This document shows positions 33,094-45,135 of a stretch of 45,135 nt of DNA, piece after piece. The notes under the pieces are model-generated. The model saw nothing but the letters and a program-made list of their open reading frames with translations. It made no database searches and had not been told where the DNA came from. The DNA is taken from positions 1 to 45,135 of the forward strand of contig NZ_JNWQ01000057.1 of assembly GCF_000716875.1 (NCBI RefSeq), in the 5' to 3' direction. Each line of letters starts with the position of its first letter. Positions within the stretch are counted from its first letter, which is position 1. The translations under genes and the position numbers were made by a program. This DNA comes from Streptomyces novaecaesareae (lineage in GTDB: Bacteria; Actinomycetota; Actinomycetes; Streptomycetales; Streptomycetaceae).

Positions 33094-33609
33094 TCAGGCC
33101 GTCGCGGCGAGCGGGGTGCTGGCGAGCGGCGTGGCGGCGGGCTTCTCCAGGTGGACGAAGCTCAGCCGGTTGCTGACCTGCTCGACCCGGGTCTGCCGGT
33201 AGCCCTGACGGGCGTACAGGCGCAGGTTGCCGAGGCTGCGGTGGCCGGTGAACAGGCGGTAGGCGCTCACCGGGCCCTCCTCGGCGAGGCGGCGCTCCAG
33301 CGCGTCCAGGAGGCGGCCGCCGAGGCCGTGACGCTGCATCCGCGGGTGGACGACCAAACGCCCTATCCGGCCGACGCCGTCGGCGCCGATGCGGCCGCGG
33401 ACGGTGCCGACCACCTCGTCGCCCAGCCGGGCGACCAGGAAGTGCTGCTCGGCCAGTTCGGCGCGCAGGCTCTCCAGGCTCTGTGTCAGGGGCTCCAGGG
33501 CCCAGTCGCCGTACAGCTCGGCCTCGGGCTGGTAGCCGAGGTACTGGAGCTTGAGGATCTGCTCCGCGTCCTCGGCCTCCGCAGCCGAGATGATCACGCT
33601 CATGCCCAT
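33094..33609 (-). CDS. GNAT acetyltransferase
   Basis: A single-domain GNAT protein of 171 residues. N-terminal IISAAEAEDAEQILKLQYLGYQ, the acetyl-CoA motif GRIGRLVVHPRMQRHGLGGRLLDALERRL (with the R/QxxGxG/A signature as QRHGLGG), and motif B YRLFTGHRSLGNLRLYARQGYRQ all fit. The start ATG 33609 (ggggagg at 9 bp) is preferred over the ATG two codons downstream. The substrate is unknown. A low-complexity C-terminus (ATPLASTPLAATA) follows the fold. Confidence 0.9.
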   Translation of the reverse strand: MGMSVIISAAEAEDAEQILKLQYLGYQPEAELYGDWALEPLTQSLESLRAELAEQHFLVARLGDEVVGTVRGRIGADGVGRIGRLVVHPRMQRHGLGGRLLDALERRLAEEGPVSAYRLFTGHRSLGNLRLYARQGYRQTRVEQVSNRLSFVHLEKPAATPLASTPLAATA

Positions 33610-33875
33610 GTGGAGGGGCCTCCCCAGTCGTCGTGCCCGGCGCGCAGAGGGTGGCGCGCTCACGCTCAGTATCCGAGTGATCGCGTCACCGTCAAGAGCT
33701 GCGTTCGCCAGCGCTCTACCCGGGTGTCAGCTTCCCTCAACCTTCGGGGGGCCGGACGTGGCGAGGGTCACGTCGGGGCGGAGGGGGCCGGTGGGGCTGG
33801 AGAGGCGCGCGGGAGCGGGCGGAGGCACGGGCGGGAGAGGGTTCGCGGGGCGGGGCCGGGGTGCCTCCCCGGGGC

Positions 33876-34142
33876 TCATGGGTAGCGCTCCGCGTGGAGC
33901 AGCGTCCGCAGGCAGGCCAGGCAGCGGGAGCGGGTGGGGCCGATGGAGCCCCGGGGCATGCCGAGGCGTTCGGAGAGCTCGCGGTAGGTGGGTGGCGGGT
34001 CCTCGGCGAGGGCGGCGATCAGTTCCGGGCAGCGGCCGGGCAGGGCGGCGACGGTCTCGCGGACCACACGGCGGCGGCATTCGGCGAGGTAGACGTCCTC
34101 GGCGGAGGGGACGGGGGGAAGGGTGGTGCACACACCGTGCAT
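33876..34142 (-). CDS. Stand-alone sigma-70 region 4-like protein
   Basis: An 88-residue protein made almost only of a helix-turn-helix. TYRELSERLGMPRGSIGPTRSRCLACLRTLL is the region 4.2 pattern of ECF-type sigma factors (LSE.LGMP.GSIGPTR.RCL..LR), preceded by VRETVAALPGRCPELIAALAEDP. There is no region 2, so it cannot act as a normal sigma factor. It may bind promoters as an accessory factor or regulator. Cysteines at about 5, 18, 38 and 74-77 could make it redox- or metal-sensitive. ATG 34142; no clear Shine-Dalgarno. The 266 bp downstream, up to the GNAT start, holds no gene I can support. Confidence 0.75.
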   Translation of the reverse strand: MHGVCTTLPPVPSAEDVYLAECRRRVVRETVAALPGRCPELIAALAEDPPPTYRELSERLGMPRGSIGPTRSRCLACLRTLLHAERYP

Positions 34143-34190
34143 GACGGCCCGGGGCGGGGCCGGTTACGCCCGGGCCGGGGCGCGGACGCC

Positions 34191-34225
34191 GGAGGGGCGC
34201 GCCGGTCGGACCGCCGCGCCCCTCC
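34191..34225 (-). terminator. Terminator of argH
   Basis: An 11-bp perfect stem (ggaggggcgcg / cgcgcccctcc) 15 bp past the argH stop, minus strand. Confidence 0.8.
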
Positions 34226-34240
34226 CCCGCTGACCTCCGG

Positions 34241-35677
<1,437 letters not shown>

Positions 35678-35703
35678 TCATGCCTTCATGCCTGTGCAGC
35701 GGA

Positions 35704-35721
35704 TGGCATAAGTATGCACCA
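35704..35721 (-). promoter_or_regulatory. ARG-box-like operator upstream of argH
   Basis: On the minus strand TGGTGCATACTTATGCCA, a near-perfect palindrome around GCAT-acttA-TGC, about 40 bp before the argH ATG. It fits the A/T-rich GCAT..ATGC pattern of streptomycete ARG boxes. A second related block (ttcatgccttcatgcc, 35677-35692) lies closer to the start. Confidence 0.7.
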
Positions 35722-35738
35722 AGGCGTATGGAACACAA

Positions 35739-35786
35739 AACCCCGGCCGACGGCCCGGGGAATCCGAGGGGCCGTCGGCCGGGGTT
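35739..35786 (-). terminator. Terminator of the argCJBDR operon
   Basis: An 18-bp perfect stem (aaccccggccgacggccc and its complement at 35769-35786, 12-nt loop) 16 bp past the argR stop. With an A-run on one side and tt on the other it could work in both directions. Confidence 0.92.
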
Positions 35787-35801
35787 GTCCGGGGCGGGGC
35801 G

Positions 35802-36350
35802 CTACTGCGCCTTGGCCTGGGCGAGTTGCATGAGGTGGTCGGCGAGCGCCTGGCCGCCGGCCGGGTCCCGGCTGATCAGCAGGACGGTGTCGTCGCCGGC
35901 GATGGTGCCGATGATCTCGAACACCTCGGCCTGGTCGATCGACGAGGCCAGGAACTGCGCGGCGCCGGGCGGGGTGCGCAGCACCACCAGGTTGCCGGAG
36001 GCCGTCGCGGAGACCATCAGCTCGCCGGCCAGCCGGGCCATCCGGCCCTCGCTGGCCGACTCCCCCATCGGCGCGCGCGGCGTGCGGTCGCCGCCCTCGG
36101 CCGGGACGGCGTAGATCAGCGCGCCGTCCCGGTTGCGGATCTTGACCGCGCCCAGCTCGTCCAGGTCCCGCGAGAGGGTGGCCTGGGTGACCACGAGTCC
36201 GTCGTCGGCGAGCAGCTTGGCGAGCTGGCTCTGCGAACGCACGGGCTGGCGGGTGAGCAGGTCCACGATCCGCCGGTGGCGCGCCGTGCGGGTCTGCGGG
36301 ACCTGCGGCGTCGGCCCGGCGGCGGAAGGGCCGGAGTGGGAAGCGGTCAT
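35802..36350 (-). CDS. argR: Arginine repressor
   Basis: A 182-residue ArgR/AhrC. The N-terminal winged helix (about 20-85) includes [24 protein letters not shown] and the recognition segment [19 protein letters not shown]. The C-terminal hexamerisation and arginine-binding domain (about 110-180) has [17 protein letters not shown], where GTIAGDDT binds arginine. It represses arg genes when arginine is high. Last gene of argC-J-B-D-R, 23 bp after the argD stop. ATG 36350; a nearby GTG could add nine residues but would overlap argD. Probably controls the operators before argC and argH. Confidence 0.95.
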   Translation of the reverse strand: MTASHSGPSAAGPTPQVPQTRTARHRRIVDLLTRQPVRSQSQLAKLLADDGLVVTQATLSRDLDELGAVKIRNRDGALIYAVPAEGGDRTPRAPMGESASEGRMARLAGELMVSATASGNLVVLRTPPGAAQFLASSIDQAEVFEIIGTIAGDDTVLLISRDPAGGQALADHLMQLAQAKAQ

Positions 36351-36373
36351 GTGATTATTCTCCCGGACGGCGG

Positions 36374-37579
36374 TCAACTCGCATCGGCCGGGGCGCCCTC
36401 GCGCACCGTCCGGAGGATGCCCGGCAGCGCCGCGAGGAAGGCGTCCGCCTCCTGCTCGGTCAGCACCAGCGGCGGGGCCAGCCGGACGGCGTCCGGGACG
36501 GCCGCGTTGACCAGGAAGCCCGCGTCCTGCGCCGCGGCCTGGACCGCGGCCGAGACCGGCTCGGTGAGCACGATGCCGAGCAGCAGTCCGGCCCCGCGCA
36601 CGTGCGAGACCAGCGGGTCGCCGAGCGCCTCGACGCCCTGCCGCAGCCGCTCGCCGAGCTTGCGGGCGTGCTCCAGCAGGCCCTCGGACTCGATGGTGTC
36701 CAGCACCGCGAGCCCGGCCGCGGCGGCCACCGGGTTGCCGCCGAAGGTGGTGCCGTGCTGGCCCGGGGTGAGCAGCTCGGCGGCCTCCCCGAAGGCGAGC
36801 ACGGCGCCCATCGGCAGGCCGCCGCCGAGCGCCTTGGCCAGGGTCACCACGTCCGGCTCGACGCCCTCGAAGGCCTGGTGGGCGTACCAGTGGCCGGTGC
36901 GGCCGACGCCGGTCTGGATCTCGTCCAGAACCAGCAGGGTGCCGGTGGCCCGGGTGATCTCGCGGGCCGCCCTGAGGTAGCCGTCGGGCAGCGGGATCGC
37001 GCCGTTCTCGCCCTGGATCGGCTCCAGGAAGACGGCGGCGGTCTCGGTGGTGACGGCCGCGCGCAGCGCCTCGACGTCGCCGAACGGGACGTGGGTGACG
37101 TCACCGGGCAGCGGGCGGAACGGGTCCTGCTTGGCGGGCTGGCCGGTGAGCGCGAGGGCGCCCATGGTGCGGCCGTGGAAGGCGCCCTGGAGGGCGACCA
37201 GGTGGGTGCGGCCGGTCCGCCGGCTGATCTTGAACGCGGCTTCGTTGGCCTCCGCGCCGGAGTTGCAGAAGAACACGCGGCCGCCCTCCCGGCCGTCCAG
37301 CGCCAGCAGCCGCTCGGCGAGGGCGATGGTGGGCTCGGCCATGAAGAGGTTGGAGACGTGGCCGAGGGTGGCGATCTGCCGGCTGACCGCCTCGACCACG
37401 GCCGGGTGGGCGGTGCCCAGGGCGTTGACGGCGATGCCGCCGAGCAGGTCGGTGTACTCCTTGCCGTCGGCGTCCCAGAGCTTGCTGCCCGCGCCGCGCA
37501 CCAGCGGGATCCGGGGGGTGCCGTAGTTGTCGGTGAAGGCGTGCTGCCACCGGCCGGTGAGCTGCTCGTTGTGCGTCAT
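36374..37579 (-). CDS. argD: Acetylornithine aminotransferase
   Basis: A 401-residue class III PLP aminotransferase. [26 protein letters not shown] at the start; [20 protein letters not shown] and [21 protein letters not shown] are the family's cofactor and substrate segments; [15 protein letters not shown] holds the PLP Asp; the Schiff-base Lys is in [18 protein letters not shown]. It converts N-acetylglutamate semialdehyde to N-acetylornithine. The ATG overlaps the argB stop (ATGA), so translation is coupled. Confidence 0.96.
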   Translation of the reverse strand: MTHNEQLTGRWQHAFTDNYGTPRIPLVRGAGSKLWDADGKEYTDLLGGIAVNALGTAHPAVVEAVSRQIATLGHVSNLFMAEPTIALAERLLALDGREGGRVFFCNSGAEANEAAFKISRRTGRTHLVALQGAFHGRTMGALALTGQPAKQDPFRPLPGDVTHVPFGDVEALRAAVTTETAAVFLEPIQGENGAIPLPDGYLRAAREITRATGTLLVLDEIQTGVGRTGHWYAHQAFEGVEPDVVTLAKALGGGLPMGAVLAFGEAAELLTPGQHGTTFGGNPVAAAAGLAVLDTIESEGLLEHARKLGERLRQGVEALGDPLVSHVRGAGLLLGIVLTEPVSAAVQAAAQDAGFLVNAAVPDAVRLAPPLVLTEQEADAFLAALPGILRTVREGAPADAS

Positions 37580-38508
37580 GCCAGTCCCCCGGTCACGGTC
37601 GGTTCGTCGTCCGGCACGACCATCGTGCCGATGCCCTCGTCGGTGAAGATCTCCAGCAGCAGGCTGTGCTGCACCCGCCCGTCCAGGACGCGGGCGGTGC
37701 CCACGCCGGAGCGGACGGCGCGCAGGCAGCCCTCCATCTTGGGGAGCATGCCGCTGGCCAGCTCGGGCAGCAGCTCCTCCAGCTCGCTCGCGTTGAGCTG
37801 GCTGATCACGTCGTCGGAGTTCGGCCAGTCCTTGTAGAGGCCCTCGACGTCGGTGAGGACGACGAGCATCTCGGCGCCGAGCGCGACCGCCAGGGCGGAG
37901 GCGGCGGTGTCGGCGTTGATGTTGTAGACGTGGCCGTCGGCGCCGCGCGCGATCGAGGAGATCACCGGGATCCGGCCGTCGGCGATCAGCGCCTTCACCG
38001 CGCCGGCCTCGATGTTGACGATGTCGCCGACCAGGCCGATGTCCACCTGCTCGCCGTCCACGACCGCGTAGCGCTTGACCGCCGTCATGGTGTGCGCGTC
38101 CTCGCCGGTCATGCCGACGGCGAACGGGCCGTGCCCGTTGAGCAGGCCGACCAGCTCGCGCTGCACCTGGCCGGCCAGCACCATCCGGACCACGTCCATG
38201 GTCTCGGGGGTGGTGACCCGCAGTCCGTTGGTGAAGTTGGACTCCAGGCCGAGCTTGTCCAGCTGGGCGCTGATCTGCGGGCCGCCGCCGTGCACCACGA
38301 CCGGGTGGAGGCCGGCGTAGCGGAGGAAGACGACGTCCTGGGCGAAGGCCGACTTGAGGCTGTCGTCCACCATGGCGTTGCCGCCGAACTTGATCACGAC
38401 GGTCTTGCCGTGGAAGCGCTCCAGCCACGGCAACGCCTCGATCAGCGTCACGGCCTTGGGCAACGCGGTGTTGTTGCGGGCCTGTTCGCCCTTGGGTGCG
38501 ATCTGCAC
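37576..38508 (-). CDS. argB: Acetylglutamate kinase
   Basis: A 310-residue amino-acid kinase. Seen: [26 protein letters not shown] (nucleotide-binding Lys/Gly loop), [13 protein letters not shown] (substrate loop), [11 protein letters not shown] and, near the C-terminus, [30 protein letters not shown], which is also found in arginine-inhibited forms. It phosphorylates N-acetylglutamate. GTG 38508. It is separated from argJ by a 117-bp gap containing a tandem repeat. Confidence 0.97.
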   Translation of the reverse strand: MQIAPKGEQARNNTALPKAVTLIEALPWLERFHGKTVVIKFGGNAMVDDSLKSAFAQDVVFLRYAGLHPVVVHGGGPQISAQLDKLGLESNFTNGLRVTTPETMDVVRMVLAGQVQRELVGLLNGHGPFAVGMTGEDAHTMTAVKRYAVVDGEQVDIGLVGDIVNIEAGAVKALIADGRIPVISSIARGADGHVYNINADTAASALAVALGAEMLVVLTDVEGLYKDWPNSDDVISQLNASELEELLPELASGMLPKMEGCLRAVRSGVGTARVLDGRVQHSLLLEIFTDEGIGTMVVPDDEPTVTGGLA

Positions 38509-38554
38509 GGGATTCCCTCGTCGATGGGGGTCCCCCCGGCCGGAGGTTGGGGGA

Positions 38555-38625
38555 GGATGTCGCGGATCTGGTGGCCGCGGATCGGGGTGTCGCGGGTCAG
38601 GATGCCGCGGACGAAGTGACGCGGA

Positions 38626-38629
<4 letters not shown>
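38555..38629. repeat. 15-bp tandem repeat, five degenerate units, between argJ and argB
   Basis: Five consecutive 15-bp units (ggatgtcgcggatct, ggtggccgcggatcg, gggtgtcgcgggtca, ggatgccgcggacga, agtgacgcggatcag) share the core gYcgcggatc. The last overlaps the argJ stop codon. They fill most of the only real gap inside the arg operon. Confidence 0.85.
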
Positions 38630-42132
<3,503 letters not shown>

Positions 42133-42228
42133 CGTGTTCTCAGGCTATCGGACGGGGTCCGGGGAACAGTTTTCGATGAAAGCCGCCGGACGGATACTGG
42201 AAGGGCCCGACCGAGAGGGGTGAGGGTG

Positions 42229-42633
42229 ATGGACTGGAAGCTCGAAGTCGTGGTGGTCCCGGTGTCCGACGTGGACCGCGCGAAGCTCTTCTACGAGGAG
42301 CAGGCCGGCTTCACGGTCGACCACGACACCCGCCTGCGGGACGGGCTCCGCGTGGTCCAGCTGACTCCCCCCGGATCGCGCTGCTCGATCGTGGTGGGCA
42401 AGGGCGTGATCGACGCGCCGCCCGGCTCGGTCAAGGGGCTCCAACTGGTGGTGGCGGACATCGAGAAGGCGCACGCCGAACTGGCCGCGCGGGGCGTGCA
42501 GGTCAGCCCCGTCCAGCACTTCGTGGCCGGCGCCCGGGTGAACGGCCACGGCGAGGCGTGGAACAACTTCGTGTTCTTCAACGACCCGGACGGCAACGGC
42601 TGGGCCGTCCAGGAGGCGCCGTCCGCGGCGTAG
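42229..42633 (+). CDS. VOC-family (glyoxalase/bleomycin-resistance fold) protein
   Basis: A 134-residue two-module VOC protein. LEVVVVPVSDVDRAKLFYEEQAGFTVDHDTR is the family start, and NFVFFNDPDGNGWAVQE its end; the latter holds the usual metal-ligand position Glu. The middle reads GSRCSIVVGKGV and LQLVVADIEKAHAELAARGVQV. The substrate is unknown; the family includes lyases, dioxygenases and antibiotic-binding proteins. ATG 42229 after ggtgagggtg. Confidence 0.88.
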   Translation: MDWKLEVVVVPVSDVDRAKLFYEEQAGFTVDHDTRLRDGLRVVQLTPPGSRCSIVVGKGVIDAPPGSVKGLQLVVADIEKAHAELAARGVQVSPVQHFVAGARVNGHGEAWNNFVFFNDPDGNGWAVQEAPSAA

Positions 42634-42667
42634 GCCCCCGGCCCGGGCGCTTGGGTAGGCTCCGAGG

Positions 42668-43042
42668 ATGGCTGAACACGAGGGAAGCGTGCGGGTGGAC
42701 AGCTGGATCTGGTCGGTCCGGCTGGTCAAGACGCGGGCACTGGCGGCGGCCGCCTGCCGCGCCGGGCACGTCCGGGTGAACGGCGAACGGGCCAAGCCGG
42801 CCCAGGCGCTGAAGCCCGGGGACGAGGTACGGGTCCGCGAGGAGGGGTACGAGCGGGTCGTGGTCGTACGGCAGCTGATCCGCAAGCGCGTCGGCGCCGC
42901 GGCCGCGGCGGAGTGCCTGGTCGACAACAGCCCGCCGCGGCCGCCGCGCGAGTTCGTCGCGGCGGCCGGGCAGCGGGACCGCGGGACGGGACGCCCGACC
43001 AAGCGGGAGCGCCGCGATCTGGACCAGCTGCGCGGGCTCTGA
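42668..43042 (+). CDS. S4-domain RNA-binding protein (Hsp15-like)
   Basis: A 124-residue protein. VRVDSWIWSVRLVKTRALAAAACRAGHVRVNG is an S4 RNA-binding domain as in Hsp15 (residues 8-75), and the C-terminus is basic (GRPTKRERRDLDQL), also as in Hsp15. In E. coli Hsp15 rescues stalled 50S subunits carrying nascent chain tRNA; whether this one does is unproven. ATG 42668, 34 bp after the VOC gene and in the same direction, so they may be co-transcribed. Confidence 0.9.
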   Translation: MAEHEGSVRVDSWIWSVRLVKTRALAAAACRAGHVRVNGERAKPAQALKPGDEVRVREEGYERVVVVRQLIRKRVGAAAAAECLVDNSPPRPPREFVAAAGQRDRGTGRPTKRERRDLDQLRGL

Positions 43043-43067
43043 GGCCCGCCGGCCGGCTCGGCGTGTT

Positions 43068-43574
43068 CTACGCGGCGGTGTCGGTGAGCACCTTGGCGAG
43101 GAAGGCGTCGAGGTTGCCCACCGTACGGGCGATCTGCTGCTCCAGCGGCAGCGACTCGTCGGGCCGGGTGACCAGGGCGGACTTCTTCAGCCCGCGCACG
43201 TAGAGCGAGCAGGCGAGGTCGGCGCAGATGTACGTCCCGACCGTGTTGCCCTCGCGGCCGGCCGCCCCGGCCCGGCGGGCGGCGAGCAGCGCGACGCCGG
43301 TGCCGGCGTGCGCGGTGATGCACAGCGAGCACACGTTGGTCTTGGTGAGGCTGCGCCGTACCGTCGGCACCCGCAGCGTCACGCCGACCGGCTCGCCGCC
43401 GTGCACGGCCACCAGGTAGGCGCGGTCGGGCGCGCCCTGGTCCCGCCAGCCGAGGAAGTCCAGGCTCTCCCAGGGCAGTTCGGCCAGGCCCCGGGGCAGG
43501 TTGAGCCGACGGGCCTCGCCCTTGGAGCAGTTGACGAAGGACGCGCGGATCTCGTTCTCACTCAGGGGTTCCAT
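43068..43574 (-). CDS. FBP-domain, EF-G-binding-type treble-clef zinc-finger protein
   Basis: A 168-residue protein with an FBP C-terminal-type zinc finger. TKTNVCSLCITAHAGTGVALLAARRAG and TYICADLACSLYVRG supply a CxxC...CxxxxC ligand set, the arrangement of the FusB/FusC family that frees EF-G from the ribosome and gives fusidic acid resistance in staphylococci. Streptomycetes carry such genes in the core genome, so a housekeeping translation role is as likely as resistance. The N-terminal half is a helical bundle plus strand (WESLDFLGWRDQGAPDRAYLVAV). ATG 43574. Confidence 0.85.
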   Translation of the reverse strand: MEPLSENEIRASFVNCSKGEARRLNLPRGLAELPWESLDFLGWRDQGAPDRAYLVAVHGGEPVGVTLRVPTVRRSLTKTNVCSLCITAHAGTGVALLAARRAGAAGREGNTVGTYICADLACSLYVRGLKKSALVTRPDESLPLEQQIARTVGNLDAFLAKVLTDTAA

Positions 43575-43617
43575 GCTGCGGAAGCTAACACCGCCGCGCG
43601 CGCCCTGTCGCGTCAAT

Positions 43618-43647
43618 TTCTCCCGGCTTCTCCCGGCTTCTCCCGGT
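43618..43647. repeat. 10-bp tandem repeat, three units
   Basis: ttctcccggc repeated three times (the last ends in t), followed by a small hairpin (cccggt-acga-accggg). It lies upstream of the FBP gene. Confidence 0.85.
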
Positions 43648-43706
43648 ACGAACCGGGCCGTCCGGGCGGGTGAGGGGTTGTCAGTGGGGCTGCGTACGCT
43701 TCTCGG

Positions 43707-43745
43707 GCCCGGCCCCGGTGCAGGAGGGGGGCGCCGGGGCCGGGC
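43707..43745 (-). terminator. Terminator of the DUF574 methyltransferase gene
   Basis: A 12-bp perfect stem (gcccggccccgg / ccggggccgggc) about 36 bp past the stop on the minus strand. Confidence 0.75.
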
Positions 43746-43780
43746 GGTGTCCTGGTCTGGTGGTGTCCTGGCCGGGCGGG

Positions 43781-44662
43781 CTACTGCTTGAAGGCGACGC
43801 CCGCGTAGGCGGAGACGTCCTGCCAGCCCTCGGGGAGTTCGGTGGTGGGGACGTGGCCGGCGGTGGGCCGCCAGAGCGGGAGCTGGACGAGGCCGGGGCC
43901 GGCGAACTCGAAGTCGCCGAAGAAGGGTTCGACCCCGGCCCGGGGGCGCAGGACGAGGGGGGCGCTGGCGCTCTTGTAGATGCGGGTGCCCTCGTCGGCG
44001 CTCTCCCGGGAGGCGAAGTCGGGGCTGCCGTGGGAGAGGATCAGCGCGCTGCCCGGCGCGAGCGCGTCGCGCAGGGTGCGGACGATCTGCTGCGCGCCGT
44101 CCTCGTCGCGGATGAAGTGCAGGACGGCGACGAGCATCAGCGCGACCGGCTGGGAGAGGTCGACGGCGGCGGCCAGTGCGGGGTGGCCGAGTATCGCGGC
44201 CGGGTCGCGCAGGTCGGCCTCGATCACCGAGGTGTGCCCGATGGGGTGGCCGGCCAGCAGGGCGCGGGCGTGGGAGGCCACGATCGGGTCGTTGTCCACG
44301 TACACCACGCGGGCGTCCGGGGCGACGCGCCGGGCGACCTCGCTGGTGGAGCCGACGGCGGGGATGCCGGTGCCGATGTCGACGAACTGGCGGATGCCCC
44401 GGCCAGCCACGAACTCCACGGCGCGGCCGAGGAACTGCCGGTTGGTGCGGGCGAGCAGCGGCAGCGCGGGGTAGGCGGCTATCGCGGCCTGGGCGGCCTT
44501 GCGGTCGGCCTCGAAGTTGTCCTTGCCGCCCAGGTAGTAGTCGTACATCCGGGCCGTGTGCGGGATGCCGGTGTCCAGTTCGCTCGGCGGCTGCCAGTCG
44601 TCCGCTCTGGCCCAGTGCCAGTCGGTGTCGGCCGCCCGCCCCGCCGCAGTGTCCTCGTCCAT
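43781..44662 (-). CDS. SAM-dependent methyltransferase, DUF574 (SAV2177) family
   Basis: A 293-residue protein of an actinobacterial family present in many paralogues. The signature start SELDTGIPHTARMYDYYLGGKDNFEADRKAA is clear (positions about 28-60). FVDIGTGIPAVGSTSEVAR is the SAM motif, VVYVDNDPIVASHARALL the acidic ribose-binding strand, and VALMLVAVLHFIRDEDGA the middle of the fold. Substrates are unknown; several paralogues are linked with development. The ATG at 44662 has GGGGGCGG upstream and is preferred to a TTG five codons earlier. Confidence 0.92.
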   Translation of the reverse strand: MDEDTAAGRAADTDWHWARADDWQPPSELDTGIPHTARMYDYYLGGKDNFEADRKAAQAAIAAYPALPLLARTNRQFLGRAVEFVAGRGIRQFVDIGTGIPAVGSTSEVARRVAPDARVVYVDNDPIVASHARALLAGHPIGHTSVIEADLRDPAAILGHPALAAAVDLSQPVALMLVAVLHFIRDEDGAQQIVRTLRDALAPGSALILSHGSPDFASRESADEGTRIYKSASAPLVLRPRAGVEPFFGDFEFAGPGLVQLPLWRPTAGHVPTTELPEGWQDVSAYAGVAFKQ

Positions 44663-44871
44663 CCCGTCCGCCCCCAATGCACAATGCCGGAAATGTGGCT
44701 ACCGCCCGTCAACACGCGGTGCGCGGCGATCGTATCCAACGACAAGCTGTGGAAACAGCGGGAGTTCAGGTTCACGCAACGCCCGTAGACAGAGTGTGTG
44801 CACGTCAAATGAGGTACGGACCGGTCATACCGGATCGCCCGCCGGGCCCACCCTCTCTATGCTGGCTGCCG

Positions 44872-45135
44872 ATGACTGCCGACCGCCGCACCGTACTGCG
44901 CACCACCGCCAAGCTGGCCGCCCTCACCGCCACCGGCGGCCTCCTGGCCGCCTGCGGCACCGGCGCACCCCGCCGGGCCGACCCCGGGGCGCTGGCCGCG
45001 CACCCCGGCACCGTCGATCCGCAGCACACCACCGACCCGGCGTGGAACGGCGGCGAGGGCCCGGCCTCCCCCGCCCCGACCGCCCCGGCGGAGCCGCAGG
45101 CCACCGCCGAGGCGGCCGCGGCCGCCCCCCAGCCC
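44872..45135 (+). CDS. N-terminal part of a lipoprotein (incomplete at the window edge)
   Basis: 88 codons are visible and the frame is open at the end of the window. The N-terminus MTADRRTVLRTTAKLAALTATGGLLAACG is a lipoprotein signal peptide with lipobox LAAC (Cys28), and its RRTVLR resembles a Tat motif. A long Ala/Pro-rich linker follows (about 60-88). The enzyme or binding domain must lie beyond the edge. Secreted hydrolases such as polysaccharide deacetylases often begin this way in streptomycetes, but I cannot tell. It is divergent from the DUF574 gene; the 209-bp gap should hold both promoters. Confidence 0.7.
   Translation, partial: MTADRRTVLRTTAKLAALTATGGLLAACGTGAPRRADPGALAAHPGTVDPQHTTDPAWNGGEGPASPAPTAPAEPQATAEAAAAAPQP

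Noticed and set aside
33727..34131. A 134-codon Pro/Arg-rich frame overlapping the sigma-like gene
   Set aside because: Out-of-frame shadow without a ribosome-binding site.

Overview
The window is high-GC actinobacterial DNA, with GC-biased third codon positions, frequent GTG starts and long hairpin terminators that mostly lack a U-tract. It comes from a sporulating streptomycete (Streptomyces or Kitasatospora type): ssgB is essentially intact, there is a Pro/Ala-rich transmembrane Ser/Thr kinase and a SpoIIE-type phosphatase, and the order thrS, ssgB, cobalamin genes, metNIQ, argH, argRDBJC is, from memory, the core order of the S. coelicolor chromosome. The region is mostly core chromosome. 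I see no transposase, integrase, cas gene or biosynthetic cluster.

Layout. 1-5.1 kb: a DCC thiol oxidoreductase, an unrecognised 548-residue membrane protein, a HIT protein and thrS. Two CRISPR-like repeat units and a large hairpin lie between thrS and the HIT gene. 5.2-7.9 kb: an unusual pair, a DUF4365 (nuclease-like) protein and a 387-residue partner with a possible OB-fold C-terminus, divergent from a DEDDh exonuclease. 7.9-9.5 kb: two tRNA-Val(CAC) genes, a PGPGW membrane protein and ssgB. 9.5-14.4 kb: a CGNR zinc-finger regulator, a small membrane protein, a DsbA-like protein, a tandem-GNAT protein and pabB-pabC. 14.7-15.3 kb: a tRNA operon, Gly(GCC)-Cys(GCA)-Val(GAC)x3, with the Val genes on a 113-bp repeat. 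15.5-21.8 kb: a small membrane protein, the kinase, an rRNA-type methyltransferase and the SpoIIE-like phosphatase.

21.9-28.9 kb: corrin and siroheme genes: cysG-type siroheme synthase, a BluB-CobT fusion with a very long disordered N-terminus, and cobL. 29-33.6 kb: a GNAT protein and metN-metI-metQ. A possible leaderless Cys/Met-codon leader peptide and a hairpin precede metN, which I consider the most interesting regulatory signal here. 33.9-34.1 kb: a stand-alone sigma region-4 protein. 34.2-40.8 kb: argH and argC-argJ-argB-argD-argR, both transcribed leftward and preceded by ARG-box-like palindromes, so ArgR probably controls both. 40.9-45.1 kb: an RsmC/RlmG-like methyltransferase, a VOC protein, an S4 RNA-binding protein, an FBP/EF-G-binding zinc-finger protein, a DUF574-type methyltransferase, and the start of a lipoprotein gene cut by the window edge.

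All functional calls come from reading motifs by eye. No database search was possible.
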